From Pollutimonas harenae (GTDB taxonomy: Bacteria; Pseudomonadota; Gammaproteobacteria; Burkholderiales; Burkholderiaceae_B), in NCBI RefSeq assembly GCF_004153685.1, contig NZ_SDQD01000001.1, positions 496,001 through 560,000 on the forward strand: a stretch of 64,000 nt of DNA, given 5' to 3'. Shown here piece after piece: positions 7,802 through 17,594 of the stretch; the stretch's first letter is position 1; each line of letters begins with the position of its first letter. Position numbers and translations under genes: made by a program. The notes beneath the pieces were generated by a model. It ran no database searches. It worked only from the letters and a program-made list of their open reading frames with translations, and was not told where the DNA came from.

Positions 7802-9071
7802 ACGCGTCACGCGCCTTCATTGCCAGCGACAAGCCGGCGGCCAATATGCAGAACTGAACGACCATGACCACCACGCCGTCCTGCGGCTGACCCGGCATGC
7901 CAAACAGCACATTCAGGGGAACCGCGGCCAAGCTCCAGACGTGGTTGTCTTGAGGGCCGATCCATTGGGCTGCCCCGACCCAGCTCCAACGCCCTAGCCA
8001 ATCCGCCAGCCGCCACAGACATAGGATCGAGACGGTCAGCCACACTCCCGCCGAGGCAGCAAGCAGCACGCCATTGGCGACGGCATGCCATCGCCTCACC
8101 AAGCCGACCCAGAAATGACCAATGAAGTCCGTCAGCGGCTTGGGCAATGCCGCCCAGCGATCCGTCACCCGGCTGGCAATGCGCCGTGTGGGTGCCTCCA
8201 TCATATTCAGGTCATGTCCATAAACGATGGCGCCAAGATTGAACCAAATAAGCGGCAACAGCGCATAACGAAATAATTGCTTGAGCCAGTCTCCGAATTG
8301 CCAGGGTGGAGGCCAATCCACCGGCCGCAGACTCGCATCGGCAATGGCTGCCTGCGCGGCCGGCAGGATCCAATCCAACAAGCTGGTGGGTGACGGCAAG
8401 CTGGCCAGCAAAGACACAAACTGTCCCTTCCAGGTACTGAGCACATAAAGACCCAGAATGAGCCAGGTAGCCTCGCACGCCACGACAACCAGTGGCCAGA
8501 CTCCATGGCCGTTATCGGCATGCAAGGCCTTGGCCCTGCGACGTATGAACCAGATAATGAGCACAGGGATCAGCAACCATAGGGTGCCATCGACCTGGAG
8601 AGCAGGTGGGCCCATCGCATCAGGGTTCTGGAAATCAATGCGACTCCACTGCTCTGAAAGGAAAGACTTGGAATAATCGCGCAAGGTGTTACCCAGAAAC
8701 CCCCAGCCAGCATAATAGCCATAGAACGGTATCAGCACCGCCAGCAAGGCGCTGGCGAACACGGGAGAAGTATCTTCTTGTGTATCAGGTGAGTCTGATG
8801 CACGGCTTCTGCGTAGCCGGATCACGGCAGGCCTATCGCGCAGCACAACAAAAATGCCGGCGAATACGATCAATTGCAGCAGGATGATCATGATCACGGC
8901 AATCAGGCCGACAAAGCGGTGGACCATGCCCAGCTCTACGGCCAAATGCATGAAAAGCGTTTCGGCCAGCCGGGCACCCAGCAAGATGGTCAATAGCAGC
9001 ACACCGTACTTGCGCAGCAACTGGCCCGTTTCAAGCAGGTGTGAGCGTGTGATCGTCCAGGCACCATTCAC
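7785..9071 (-). CDS. Unrecognised polytopic membrane protein
   Basis: 428 residues with about eight strongly hydrophobic segments. Clear ones include GVLLLTILLGARLAETLFM near residue 25, FVGLIAVIMIILLQLIVFAG near 55-75, WLLIPVLIIWFI near 165, LPLIWFNLGAIVYG near 275, and one near the C-terminus. Loops between segments 3 and 4 and around residues 280-320 are soluble. It faces the three short anchored proteins and shares its final bases with the last of them, suggesting one functional group despite opposite strands. No transporter signature or catalytic motif was recognised. Confidence 0.8.
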   Translation of the reverse strand: MNGAWTITRSHLLETGQLLRKYGVLLLTILLGARLAETLFMHLAVELGMVHRFVGLIAVIMIILLQLIVFAGIFVVLRDRPAVIRLRRSRASDSPDTQEDTSPVFASALLAVLIPFYGYYAGWGFLGNTLRDYSKSFLSEQWSRIDFQNPDAMGPPALQVDGTLWLLIPVLIIWFIRRRAKALHADNGHGVWPLVVVACEATWLILGLYVLSTWKGQFVSLLASLPSPTSLLDWILPAAQAAIADASLRPVDWPPPWQFGDWLKQLFRYALLPLIWFNLGAIVYGHDLNMMEAPTRRIASRVTDRWAALPKPLTDFIGHFWVGLVRRWHAVANGVLLAASAGVWLTVSILCLWRLADWLGRWSWVGAAQWIGPQDNHVWSLAAVPLNVLFGMPGQPQDGVVVMVVQFCILAAGLSLAMKARDASKAVA

Positions 9072-9173
9072 TTCGACAGCCTCCAGGATATGCGTGGCTT
9101 AGGCAAGTGAATAATTCTACTGGATGAAGGTGGGCGGTATTCCCGGGTTATGCAACAAGTTGATTCACTGTCG

Positions 9174-10382
9174 CTATGACTTCAGCACACGATCTGACGG
9201 CAGTAACAAAACAATGGCCATAGTGCAGATCGAAATGCCCGCCATGATCAAAAACAAGCTTGAAAAGCTGGATGCCTTGACGATGGGACCCAGCAGCCAC
9301 ACGGCCAGCGAGCTCACACCAAATGAAACCGCAAGACGCATGCCGGCCACACGAGAACGCATGCTGTCGTCCACATATTTGACGATCATGGCATCGGTAA
9401 AAGGTATGGCTCCAAAAATGCACACCATGGCACCCAGCAAGGCAATGAACACCCACCAGCCACTGGCTGTGGCCGCCAATATCAGCCACGGGATCTGCGC
9501 CAGCACCATACCCAAGTACAAACGCTTGAGCGAAACCTTATCAATAAGATGGCCCACTACGACTTGCGTCAAGGATGCCAGCGCGTAGATCAGGGCCAGC
9601 AGCATGCCGATGGAAGCGGGATCATTGATCAGGCCATCGAAACGTTCCGTCAGGAATTGGGTATTGCCATTGGTGGTGAAGTTGAACAGCAAGCTGCCCG
9701 TGATGGCAGCAACAGTCATGACCACCAGCGCCCTGGCGAGCTGCCTGGGCGGCAACACCACCTGAGGTGGCTTACGGCTACGCCCGGGCGCAGCGCCCTG
9801 CGGTTCACACAACAAGGCGAAGGCCAGCCCGCAAGCCATTGAAATAAGCCCTGGCACAATAAATGCGACGCGCCAGCCCCAGTACTGAACCAGCAACCCC
9901 GTCAACAGTGCGGCACCCGCGACACCAAGATTGCCGGCCAAGCCATTGACGCCTATAGCCACACCTGGGCGCTTGGTCCGCTGCACCAGCATCGGTATGC
10001 CTACCGGATGATATATGGATGCAAAAGCACCTATCAGGGCGAGGCCCATCGCCAGATGCCAGGGCCCCTGTGCAAAAGCGGTGAACAGCGCAGCGAGCCC
10101 CAGCCCGAAGAAGAACACCAGCATCATCTGCCGACGCCCCCAGAGGTCGCCTAGCCGCCCCGAAGGCACTGAGCCGAGGCCGAACAAAAAGAAAGCACCG
10201 ACGCTGTACGGCATCAGGTCTTCCCAACGGGAAAAATGGAATTCGGTGGCAATAGTGCCTACCGCTGTCGCAAAAATCAACAGAAACAAATGATCCAGCG
10301 CATGACCGATATTGAGCAGCAAGAGCACGGGCCGAGGGTGATCGGCTGGCTCCACTTGCATCGCCACTGTTTGGGTATTCAT
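9174..10382 (-). CDS. Major facilitator superfamily transporter
   Basis: 402 residues with about 12 predicted transmembrane helices. The loop 2-3 motif reads GRLGDLWGRRQMM, the family's conserved cytoplasmic GxLaDrxGrR signature, and a second half-copy is seen in GHLIDKVSLKRLY. An organic-anion or drug porter cannot be distinguished. Last gene of a leftward run after alcohol dehydrogenase, NADAR-like and DSD1-like genes, 24 bp after the latter, so it may move the amino alcohol or amino acid processed by those enzymes. That link is inference. Confidence 0.92.
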   Translation of the reverse strand: MNTQTVAMQVEPADHPRPVLLLLNIGHALDHLFLLIFATAVGTIATEFHFSRWEDLMPYSVGAFFLFGLGSVPSGRLGDLWGRRQMMLVFFFGLGLAALFTAFAQGPWHLAMGLALIGAFASIYHPVGIPMLVQRTKRPGVAIGVNGLAGNLGVAGAALLTGLLVQYWGWRVAFIVPGLISMACGLAFALLCEPQGAAPGRSRKPPQVVLPPRQLARALVVMTVAAITGSLLFNFTTNGNTQFLTERFDGLINDPASIGMLLALIYALASLTQVVVGHLIDKVSLKRLYLGMVLAQIPWLILAATASGWWVFIALLGAMVCIFGAIPFTDAMIVKYVDDSMRSRVAGMRLAVSFGVSSLAVWLLGPIVKASSFSSLFLIMAGISICTMAIVLLLPSDRVLKS

Positions 10383-10406
10383 AGAGGATGATTTTCCGTA
10401 ATGCCC

Positions 10407-11567
10407 TCACCAACCGCTAAAGCGCGGCCAATTTGCCTTGATGTCTTGCGTTCCCGCCACGACGACATAGCCACTATGCTGCGCCGCCGTGGAACAAGCA
10501 TGATTGGGCAATATTCTGAGCAACGTCCCCACTGGCAGCATGGGCGTTTGCCCAGGATCATGCCGATGGCAAATGATGCCATGTTCCTGGTTTGCATCGA
10601 TCATGACCAGATCGGGAATCGGCTGCCCATCAATATTGCAAGCCACACCGTAGCCTTGATCAACGCTTTGCGTGGCCGTACCCCGGTCGCGCGACATGGC
10701 CATCCAGCCAGCGTCGGTAATGACCCATCCCTTTTCTTTCTGATGCCCGATAACGGTACAGAGCACAGACAGCGCAATGTCTGACTCTGAACATACGCCC
10801 AGCCCTCTCATGACCAAGTCAAAGAACACGTAAACACCCGCGCGCACTTCGGTTACGCCGTCCAGCGAACGAGCGAAATGTGCTGTCGGCGTACTGCCCA
10901 CACTGACTACAGGCGCTGCATAACCTGCTGAGCGCAACCGTTGCGCCGCATGCACTGCCCCCGCCCGCTCCTGCTCGGCCATCGCTTCGATCGCTTCAGT
11001 GCTGGTGCAAGCGTAAGAAGCGCCCGCATGGGTCATGACCCCTGCCAGCCAGGCGCCACTCTCAGCGTCGGACCGGCCAAGCAAGCCTGCGACCTCCAGC
11101 AAAAGAGGCGCTTCCGGCGGCACGCCCGAACGATGGCCGTCGGTGTCAATCTCGATCAGGACGGGAACCGTGATGGCCTGTTCGCGGCAAAATTGGGCCA
11201 GAGTACGGGCCGACTCGGTGTTATCCAGCACCAAAGTCAAGCGCGCACCCTTTTGCATAAGGCTGGCTACATGGGCAAACTTGTTTGCGGCAATGCCCAC
11301 TGCGTAAAGAATATCGTTCCACCCATGCTGGAGGAAGTATTCGGCTTCTTTCAGAGTCGATACCGTGATGGGCGTGCCAGGCTCACCGATTCTTCGGCTT
11401 ACATCCGCCGATTTATTGGTTTTCAGATGCGGCCTGAGCGTCACTTTGAATTGACTCAGGCGGTCATGTAATCGCTGAATATTCTGATCCATGATGGCCG
11501 AATCAAGTATCAGGGCGGGTGTTTCCAGTTCGCTCAGTTGCATGGTTGTAATGACCTCATTTGACAT
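10407..11567 (-). CDS. DSD1-family PLP enzyme (D-serine dehydratase / D-threonine aldolase-like)
   Basis: 386 residues from ATG 11567; an ATG at 11543 (MQLSELETPALILD) is equally like family starts. Fold type III PLP enzyme with alanine-racemase-like barrel: LRPHLKTNKS holds the Schiff-base lysine (about residue 49), SVGSTPTAHF binds the PLP phosphate. The C-terminal EHG...H and NHACSTA supply the His and Cys of the Zn site seen in D-serine dehydratases of this family. It would cleave or deaminate D-3-hydroxy amino acids. It overlaps the end of the NADAR-like gene, indicating translational coupling. Confidence 0.88.
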   Translation of the reverse strand: MSNEVITTMQLSELETPALILDSAIMDQNIQRLHDRLSQFKVTLRPHLKTNKSADVSRRIGEPGTPITVSTLKEAEYFLQHGWNDILYAVGIAANKFAHVASLMQKGARLTLVLDNTESARTLAQFCREQAITVPVLIEIDTDGHRSGVPPEAPLLLEVAGLLGRSDAESGAWLAGVMTHAGASYACTSTEAIEAMAEQERAGAVHAAQRLRSAGYAAPVVSVGSTPTAHFARSLDGVTEVRAGVYVFFDLVMRGLGVCSESDIALSVLCTVIGHQKEKGWVITDAGWMAMSRDRGTATQSVDQGYGVACNIDGQPIPDLVMIDANQEHGIICHRHDPGQTPMLPVGTLLRILPNHACSTAAQHSGYVVVAGTQDIKANWPRFSGW

Positions 11568-12036
11568 GGGCAATCAGCTCGTCACGCAAATCGGTGAGGA
11601 CTTTGCAGAAAATGGTGGCCGGCAGCGAAGTAACGACGGGTTCGGGCCCATGCCCGGTTTCGTGCTTCAGCACCAGACCCTTGGTGGATATCAACACCTG
11701 ACGCAACCCAGGCGACTGCTCGATACGCGTCCGTACTGCACGGCCGACGAGCTGGTGGTGTTCCGGTGAGCCGAACGGCATGTGCTTCCCTGCCCAGTAT
11801 GCCGCTGTTTTGTCCGCCTGTTCACCGGCCTGCTTGGCCTCCCAGGCACTGGACTGAAAAGCCTGCTCACGGCGCGCATCGCCTTCAGGGAACTTGAGAC
11901 CCTGAATAAAGCCTTCGACTGACGCAAGCAATACACCTTCAAACAGGAAAGGCGACAGGGAAAAGTTGGACAATGCTACACCGCGCCAATCTGTGGATGT
12001 GTAGGCGACATTCAGGCAGGAATCAGGGGTTGGCAT
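11557..12036 (-). CDS. Divergent NADAR/YbiA-like protein
   Basis: 159 residues. The order of landmarks matches YbiA (NADAR, DUF1768): LSNFSLSPF at 22-30, then an ASVEGFIQGLKF block at 38-49 that lines up with the family's TSEHYFQAQKF including its Glu, then GRAVRTRIEQSPGLRQVL at 98-115 and KVLTDLRDELI at the end. NADAR proteins are N-glycosidases acting on riboflavin-pathway intermediates or ADP-ribosyl groups. The YWGDG-type segment near the C-terminus is not recognisable here, so activity is uncertain. It sits 24 bp downstream of an alcohol dehydrogenase and overlaps the DSD1-like gene. Recognition is by eye from remembered YbiA sequence. Confidence 0.65.
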   Translation of the reverse strand: MPTPDSCLNVAYTSTDWRGVALSNFSLSPFLFEGVLLASVEGFIQGLKFPEGDARREQAFQSSAWEAKQAGEQADKTAAYWAGKHMPFGSPEHHQLVGRAVRTRIEQSPGLRQVLISTKGLVLKHETGHGPEPVVTSLPATIFCKVLTDLRDELIAHVK

Positions 12037-12060
12037 TACGTGACCTCGTGACCAGTGATA

Positions 12061-13110
12061 TCAGGATTTCAACGTAGCATTATCAATCACGAATCGATAC
12101 TTCACATCACCTTTGAGCATACGCTCATAGGCCTGATTTATCTGATCAGCCGGTATCATCTCAATATCCGCCACGATGCCATGTTCGGCACAAAAATCCA
12201 GCATCTCTTGTGTTTCGGGAATGCCGCCTATCAGCGAACCGGCCAGGCTGCGTCGCTTCATGATCAGGTTGAACACTTGTGGTGAGGGGTGCGGCGTAGC
12301 CGGTGCCCCAACCAGCGCCATGGTGCCATCGCGCTTGAGCAGTACGAAGTAGGCGTCCAGATCATGTGGCGCAGCTACAGTATTCAGAATGAAATCAAAG
12401 CTGTCGGCGTGCGCATGCATGTCTTCGGCGTTGCCGGACACCACCACCTCGTCGGCCCCCAAGGCCTTGGCCGCGGTGCGCTTTGACTCGGACGTGGTGA
12501 ACGCCACCACATGCGCGCCCATGGCATGCGCCAGCTTGATGCCCATGTGACCCAAGCCACCGATGCCCACTACACCCACCTTGTGGCCTGGTCCCACCTT
12601 CCAGTGGCGCAACGGTGAATAAGTGGTGATGCCGGCACATAGCAGCGGCGCCACGGCGGCCAACTGCGACTCAGGATGGCGAATATGCAGCACGTAACGC
12701 TCATGCACGACGATCTGCTGGGAATAGCCACCCAGTGTGTGGCCGGGAGCATCTTCTGTTGGGCCATTGTAGGTACCCACCATGTGATCACAATAGTTCT
12801 CCAGCCCTTCATCACACTCGGCACAATGCTGACAGCTATCGACTATGCAACCAACACCGACCAGATCGCCAACCCGGAGGGTTGACACATGCGCCCCCAC
12901 AGCAGACACCCGGCCAACGATTTCATGCCCCGGCACGCACGGATATAAGGTGCCTGCCCATTCGGAACGTACCTGATGGAGGTCAGAATGGCATACCCCG
13001 CAGTAGGCGATGTCGATCTGCACGTCGTGCTCGCCGGGCGAACGCCGGGTGATATCCATAGCTTCAAGTGGTTGGTCGCCAGCCTGGGCGCCGTATGCTT
13101 TGATGGTCAT
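12061..13110 (-). CDS. Zinc-dependent alcohol dehydrogenase, YahK/cinnamyl-alcohol-dehydrogenase type
   Basis: 349 residues from the ATG at 13110. Catalytic Zn ligands lie in YCGVCHSDLH and PGHEIVGRV. The structural Zn site is the four-Cys run in DSCQHCAECDEGLENYC, and the Rossmann signature is GIGGLGHMG, typical of NADP-dependent aldehyde reductases. It reduces aldehydes or oxidises primary alcohols. First gene of the leftward operon with the NADAR-like, DSD1-like and MFS genes. A longer in-frame start at 13185 exists but lacks support. Confidence 0.93.
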   Translation of the reverse strand: MTIKAYGAQAGDQPLEAMDITRRSPGEHDVQIDIAYCGVCHSDLHQVRSEWAGTLYPCVPGHEIVGRVSAVGAHVSTLRVGDLVGVGCIVDSCQHCAECDEGLENYCDHMVGTYNGPTEDAPGHTLGGYSQQIVVHERYVLHIRHPESQLAAVAPLLCAGITTYSPLRHWKVGPGHKVGVVGIGGLGHMGIKLAHAMGAHVVAFTTSESKRTAAKALGADEVVVSGNAEDMHAHADSFDFILNTVAAPHDLDAYFVLLKRDGTMALVGAPATPHPSPQVFNLIMKRRSLAGSLIGGIPETQEMLDFCAEHGIVADIEMIPADQINQAYERMLKGDVKYRFVIDNATLKS

Positions 13111-13292
13111 GGTATTGGCTCCTGTATCAGGGAAGACGCCGGGGTCGTGGGGCATACGCCACCGACCCAACGGGGTTCTGCTCAAGTAATGAATTCAGTA
13201 TACACAGCGCCGGATTCGGTACACTAGCACCCATGCACCGTCCGGCTTCGACCCCCGGGCGGGAGTCTTCCGCTATTGAACCGGAGAAAAAC

Positions 13293-14159
13293 ATGTCGAC
13301 CTTCAAACGTCCGCTGGCCGCTCTGGCCGGCTTGTGCCTGGCTATCGCCGGCAGCATCTCGTCTGTCAACGCTGCGCCCCAGACTTTACGCGTCTCGGCC
13401 ATACCAGACGAGGCACCCACTGAACTACAGCGCAAATTTGAACCTTTAGGCAAATATTTGCAGCAAAAACTGAATATGAACGTGACCTTCCAGCCGGTCG
13501 CTGACTACGCCGGCGTGGTTGAAGCATTGGGTGCAGGCCACATAGACCTGGCCTGGCTGGGTGGTTTCACTTTTGTGCAGGCACAGCAGCGTACCGGCAA
13601 TGCCATTCCCCTGGTACAGCGCGAGCAAGACAAGGTGTTCACCAGCACCTTCATTACGGCCGACCCCAACATCAAAACAAATCAGGACCTGAAGGGCAAA
13701 AGCTTTGCTTTCGGCTCTGTATCCTCGACCTCAGGGCACCTGATGCCGCGCTATTTTTTGCTGAAGGACAACATTGACCCGGAGACATATTTCAGCCGTA
13801 TCGGTTTTTCCGGTGCCCACGACGCCACGGTGGCCTGGGTTGAAGCTGGCCGGGTGGATGCCGGTGTACTGAACACCTCGGTATGGAACAAGCTGGTTGA
13901 AGAAGGCAAAGTCAATACCGACAAAGTACGCGTCTATAACACCACGCCGACTTATTTTGACTACAACTGGACGGTGCGCGGCGACCTGGAGCCCAAGCTG
14001 GTAGAAGCCATCAAACAAGCCTTTCTCGACCTGGATCCAGCCAACCCAGAGCACAAGGAAATTCTCGATCTTCAACGCGCTTCGCGTTTCGTCGAAACCA
14101 GCCCCGAGAACTACCGCGGCATTGAAGAAGCCGCCCGGTCTGCAGGCCTGCTGAAGTGA
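13293..14159 (+). CDS. PhnD-like ABC transporter binding protein (family often called putative selenate-binding)
   Basis: 288 residues from ATG 13293, preceded by CCGGAG. The signal peptide ([20 protein letters not shown]) leads into [52 protein letters not shown] and [13 protein letters not shown] are characteristic of PhnD-fold proteins of the subgroup annotated 'putative selenate ABC transporter substrate-binding'. PhnD proteins bind phosphonate, phosphite or similar oxyanions. The specificity label is from family memory and is not proven. First gene of a four-gene importer; the ATPase start overlaps its stop. Confidence 0.9.
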   Translation: MSTFKRPLAALAGLCLAIAGSISSVNAAPQTLRVSAIPDEAPTELQRKFEPLGKYLQQKLNMNVTFQPVADYAGVVEALGAGHIDLAWLGGFTFVQAQQRTGNAIPLVQREQDKVFTSTFITADPNIKTNQDLKGKSFAFGSVSSTSGHLMPRYFLLKDNIDPETYFSRIGFSGAHDATVAWVEAGRVDAGVLNTSVWNKLVEEGKVNTDKVRVYNTTPTYFDYNWTVRGDLEPKLVEAIKQAFLDLDPANPEHKEILDLQRASRFVETSPENYRGIEEAARSAGLLK

Positions 14160-14974
14160 GCGTGCGGCTTGACGGCGTGACACTGACTCACGCCAATGGC
14201 TATCAAGCGCTCCAAAACATTGATCTTCGCATCAACAAGGGCGAGCAGGTAGCCATTATCGGGCCGTCCGGTGCAGGCAAGACCAGTTTGCTCCGCCTGC
14301 TGGGCACCGGCCTGATGCCCAGTAGCGGACAATTGCAGATTCTCAATCAAGAGGCCAGTGTGCTGCGTCGCCGCGCACTACGCCGGCTGCGTGCCCGCAT
14401 CGGCCTGATTCACCAAAACCCGCCACTGCCATCGCGCCAACGGGTAGTGACTGCCGTGCTGGCAGGTCGCCTGGGACAATGGTCATTACCTCGTGCATTA
14501 GTCTCACTGTGCTACCCACTGGACGTGCCGGGAGCCAGCGCTGCGCTGGAACCTCTGGACCTTGCGAACAAGTTGTTTGCCCGCTGCGACCAACTGTCTG
14601 GCGGCCAGTTGCAGCGCGTTGGTATTGCCCGGGTGCTGTATCAACAAGCTGACCTGCTGCTGGCCGATGAGCCTGTTTCAGCCATGGATCCCGTGCTTGC
14701 CGAACACACCCTGGGTCTGTTGCGTCAGGTCGCGGCCCAGCGCGAGCTGACGTTGGTCGCCAGCCTGCATGCTGTCGACCTGGCGTTACGACATTTCCCC
14801 CGGCTTGTCGGCTTGCGCCACGGGCGCGTGCTGTTCGATCTCCCGGCCGACAAAGTCAGCCCGTCTCACCTGACGCAGCTGTATGCCAATGACAGTCTGG
14901 CCGAGCATCTCGATGCTCCGGCACCCGCCGAGCCGGCAGCGCAGACCAAAGAGAAGCCATACCGATGCAGTTGA
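14156..14974 (+). CDS. PhnC-like ABC transporter ATPase
   Basis: 272 residues from GTG 14156, overlapping the stop of the binding-protein gene. Walker A is [11 protein letters not shown] (about residues 37-47), the signature is [13 protein letters not shown], Walker B is LLLADEP with VSAMDP behind it, and the switch His is in ASLHAVDLA. It energises import by the two membrane subunits that follow. Similar in length to PhnC. The C-terminal [15 protein letters not shown] tail is Pro/Ala-rich and probably disordered. Confidence 0.93.
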   Translation: MSVRLDGVTLTHANGYQALQNIDLRINKGEQVAIIGPSGAGKTSLLRLLGTGLMPSSGQLQILNQEASVLRRRALRRLRARIGLIHQNPPLPSRQRVVTAVLAGRLGQWSLPRALVSLCYPLDVPGASAALEPLDLANKLFARCDQLSGGQLQRVGIARVLYQQADLLLADEPVSAMDPVLAEHTLGLLRQVAAQRELTLVASLHAVDLALRHFPRLVGLRHGRVLFDLPADKVSPSHLTQLYANDSLAEHLDAPAPAEPAAQTKEKPYRCS

Positions 14975-15801
14975 ACCATGCCGGTGGCCATCCTCATGAC
15001 CCGGCCGCCTTACCGCGCCTGTTGCTCACCATACTGGCCCTGCTGTTATTGTGGCCCGGCCTGACCCTGACCGAGTTCACGCCAGCGAATTTATTCGACC
15101 CACGCAATCTGGATGTCTTCACCCGGTTTCTTGCCGGTTTCTGGCCTCCCGATCTGTCGCAGGCATTTCTTGCAATGCTGCTCAAGGCCACACTCGAAAC
15201 CCTGGCCATGGCCACAGCCGGACTGGCCCTGGCCTGGCTGCTGGCGGTTCCGCTGAGTTTATTGTCCAGCCGGGCGCTATCAGTATCCGCCCTGCTTAAC
15301 GGAACACCCAATCTATCGGGCAGCCTGCTGCGCTATCCGGCGCGATTGCTCATGATCCTGTTGCGCAGTATTCCTGAAATTGTCTGGGCGCTACTGTTTG
15401 TGCGTGCAGTGGGGCTAGGGCCCACCGCAGGCGTGCTCGCGATTGCCATTACCTATAGTGGCATGCTCGGCAAGGTCTATGCTGAAATCTACGAATCCGT
15501 CGATCAGCGCCCGGCCCGGGCACTCATGCAGGCCGGTAGCTCTCCAGTGGCCGCCTTCTGCTACGGCATCTTGCCCGCAGCCATACAAGAACTGACCTCA
15601 TATACCTTATACCGTTGGGAATGCGCCATACGTGCCTCAGTAATCATGGGTTTTGTCGGTGCGGGCGGACTCGGGCAAATGATAGACCTTTCCATACGCA
15701 TGTTTGCGGGCGGAGAAGTGGTCACTATCTTGCTGACTTTCCTGCTCTTGGTGTTGGCCGCCGATCAGCTCAGCAATCTGTTGCGGCGGAGGCTGGCTTG
15801 A
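14965..15801 (+). CDS. PhnE-like ABC transporter permease (first copy)
   Basis: 278 residues, about six membrane helices. The coupling-helix region reads [20 protein letters not shown], matching the EAA loop of PhnE permeases, followed by [20 protein letters not shown]. The start lies 10 bp inside the ATPase gene. PhnE permeases act as homo- or heterodimers; the adjacent second permease has the same motif order, suggesting a heterodimer. Confidence 0.92.
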   Translation: MQLNHAGGHPHDPAALPRLLLTILALLLLWPGLTLTEFTPANLFDPRNLDVFTRFLAGFWPPDLSQAFLAMLLKATLETLAMATAGLALAWLLAVPLSLLSSRALSVSALLNGTPNLSGSLLRYPARLLMILLRSIPEIVWALLFVRAVGLGPTAGVLAIAITYSGMLGKVYAEIYESVDQRPARALMQAGSSPVAAFCYGILPAAIQELTSYTLYRWECAIRASVIMGFVGAGGLGQMIDLSIRMFAGGEVVTILLTFLLLVLAADQLSNLLRRRLA

Positions 15802-16565
15802 AACGATCTATTGAAGCAGTGTTCTGGCTGGCACTCATCGCGGTAGCGCTGATCGCCTCTTTCAGTTGGCTGCAACTGGACTTGTTCGGTCTGCTGAGTC
15901 CCGATAGCCGGCAGCACATGTACAGCTATGCAAGCTCCTTCTTTCCTCCAGACACCTCGGCAGACTGGATGTATAAGATTTTTGAGGGCGCATTGGAAAC
16001 TCTGGCGATTTCAGCCATTGGCACGCTGCTTGCCGCCCTGGCGGGCGCTGGGTTGAGCCTGCTTGCATCAGGGCGTTTCGGAGCATGGGCCAAGGCACTA
16101 TCGCGCCTACTGCTCAACGCCTTGCGTTCAGTACCTGAATTGGTCTGGGCCGCGCTGATGGTATTGGCGGCAGGCCTGGGACCTTTTGCCGGTACCCTGG
16201 CACTGGCATTACATACCACGGGTGTGTTGGGCCGCCTGTTCGCAGAAGCTCTGGAAAATACGCCCCCTGGCCCGGCGCTGGCCTTGCGCCATGCTGGGGC
16301 GGGACCGATAGCCGCCTTTTGCTACGGCACCCTGCCTGGTGTGCTGACACAGTGGCTCAGCTACACCTTGTATAGATGGGAAAACAACATCCGCATGGCT
16401 GCAGTCCTGGGGTTTGTAGGCGCCGGCGGCCTGGGTCAGATGCTTTACTTTACACTCAGCCTGTTTCAGCAGGCGCGCGCATCCAGCGTGATTCTGGCAA
16501 TGGTGGTGCTGGTGGTGATGGTCGATGCACTCAGTGCCTGGTTGCGTATGAAATGGGTAAATTAA
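15798..16565 (+). CDS. PhnE-like ABC transporter permease (second copy)
   Basis: 255 residues from a TTG at 15798 that overlaps the previous stop (TTGA) and is preceded by GGCGGAGG, a strong ribosome site; upstream in-frame codons overlap the first permease and are ignored. The EAA loop reads FAEALENTPPGPALALRHAG and the YRWENNIRMAAVLGFVGAGG block matches the first permease, showing ancient duplication. Together the two form the membrane channel of the importer. Confidence 0.88.
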   Translation: MKRSIEAVFWLALIAVALIASFSWLQLDLFGLLSPDSRQHMYSYASSFFPPDTSADWMYKIFEGALETLAISAIGTLLAALAGAGLSLLASGRFGAWAKALSRLLLNALRSVPELVWAALMVLAAGLGPFAGTLALALHTTGVLGRLFAEALENTPPGPALALRHAGAGPIAAFCYGTLPGVLTQWLSYTLYRWENNIRMAAVLGFVGAGGLGQMLYFTLSLFQQARASSVILAMVVLVVMVDALSAWLRMKWVN

Positions 16566-16610
16566 ATTTGCTGGCACAATAATGCCACCAGGTAAGCAAC
16601 AAAATCGTCC

Positions 16611-17594
16611 ATGAACATCCCGCCAAAGAAAAAACGCCAGCAAGAAACTCCCGCACCCACTCTGGGACAGCGGCTGTCGTTTTCATTGTGGCCGCTGATA
16701 AGCTGCGTCGTCTCGGTACTGTTCTATGTATTTCATGGGCAAATGCGTACGCTGCTGCCTAGTGTCCCAGTCTCCACGCTGCATAATGTTGCAGCCATCA
16801 CCATTTTCTACTCGTTCAGCTGGCTGATGGCCCGCTCCTTCCGCGCCTTCACTCTGCGCCAGCGCACCGGTGGAGGCCGGCGCAAGGCGCCCAAGTTACT
16901 GAGCGAACTGGTCTCGGTCACGCTTTTCACCATTGCCACCATGCTGGCCGTCAGCGTGCTGATTGGCAAGTCTTCGGGTGGCGTGCTGGCCAGCTCCGGC
17001 CTGATCATCGCCATACTGGGCTTCGCCATTCGCAATGTACTGGCCGATGTACTCTCAGGCATAGCATTGGGCCTGGAGGCTCCTTTTCGCATCGGAGACT
17101 GGGTCGCCTTCGATACGGTCACAACAGGTCGGGTCATCGAGATCGGCTGGCGCACTACTCGCATACTGACGGCAGACGACACCTATATGATTCTGCCGAA
17201 CAGCCAGATCTCACGCCAGATGCTGACCAACTACAGTGCGCCTCGCAAATACTATCAGGCAACAATACAGATCGTACTGGGACACGACGTGCCCGTTACG
17301 CAAGCCAGGACACTGCTGAAGGAAGCCGCCAAGCGCGCCCAGGACAACCCCGGCATGGTAGAAACACAAAAATCCATCGTACGGGCCACCCTCTATAGCC
17401 CCGAAGGCATTACCTACACCATCAGGTATTGGGTATCCAATTTTGCCTTCGACATGGAATGCCGGGACGCCGTGCTGACTGCCATCGACGAAACTTTGCG
17501 CAAGCACGAGGTATCACGCAGGGGCACCCAAGTGAAGCTGGTGTTGGGACAAGACAAAGTGGTCAGGGGCGAACAGGTACCACCACCGGCTTGA
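16611..17594 (+). CDS. MscS-family mechanosensitive channel
   Basis: 327 residues. Two or three N-terminal membrane helices precede the pore helix SSGLIIAILGFAIRNVLADV (about residues 125-144) and the beta domain FRIGDWVAFDT, VIEIGWRTTRI, ILPNSQISRQMLTNYS, all standard MscS landmarks. Such channels open on membrane tension and release small osmolytes. Starts 45 bp after the ABC permease on the same strand and overlaps the rhodanese gene tail-to-tail by 32 bp. No ligand-binding extension is seen. Confidence 0.92.
   Translation: MNIPPKKKRQQETPAPTLGQRLSFSLWPLISCVVSVLFYVFHGQMRTLLPSVPVSTLHNVAAITIFYSFSWLMARSFRAFTLRQRTGGGRRKAPKLLSELVSVTLFTIATMLAVSVLIGKSSGGVLASSGLIIAILGFAIRNVLADVLSGIALGLEAPFRIGDWVAFDTVTTGRVIEIGWRTTRILTADDTYMILPNSQISRQMLTNYSAPRKYYQATIQIVLGHDVPVTQARTLLKEAAKRAQDNPGMVETQKSIVRATLYSPEGITYTIRYWVSNFAFDMECRDAVLTAIDETLRKHEVSRRGTQVKLVLGQDKVVRGEQVPPPA

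Noticed and set aside
15615-15797. Long N-terminal extension of the second PhnE-like permease
   Set aside because: Overlaps the first permease in another frame; GGAGG supports TTG 15798.
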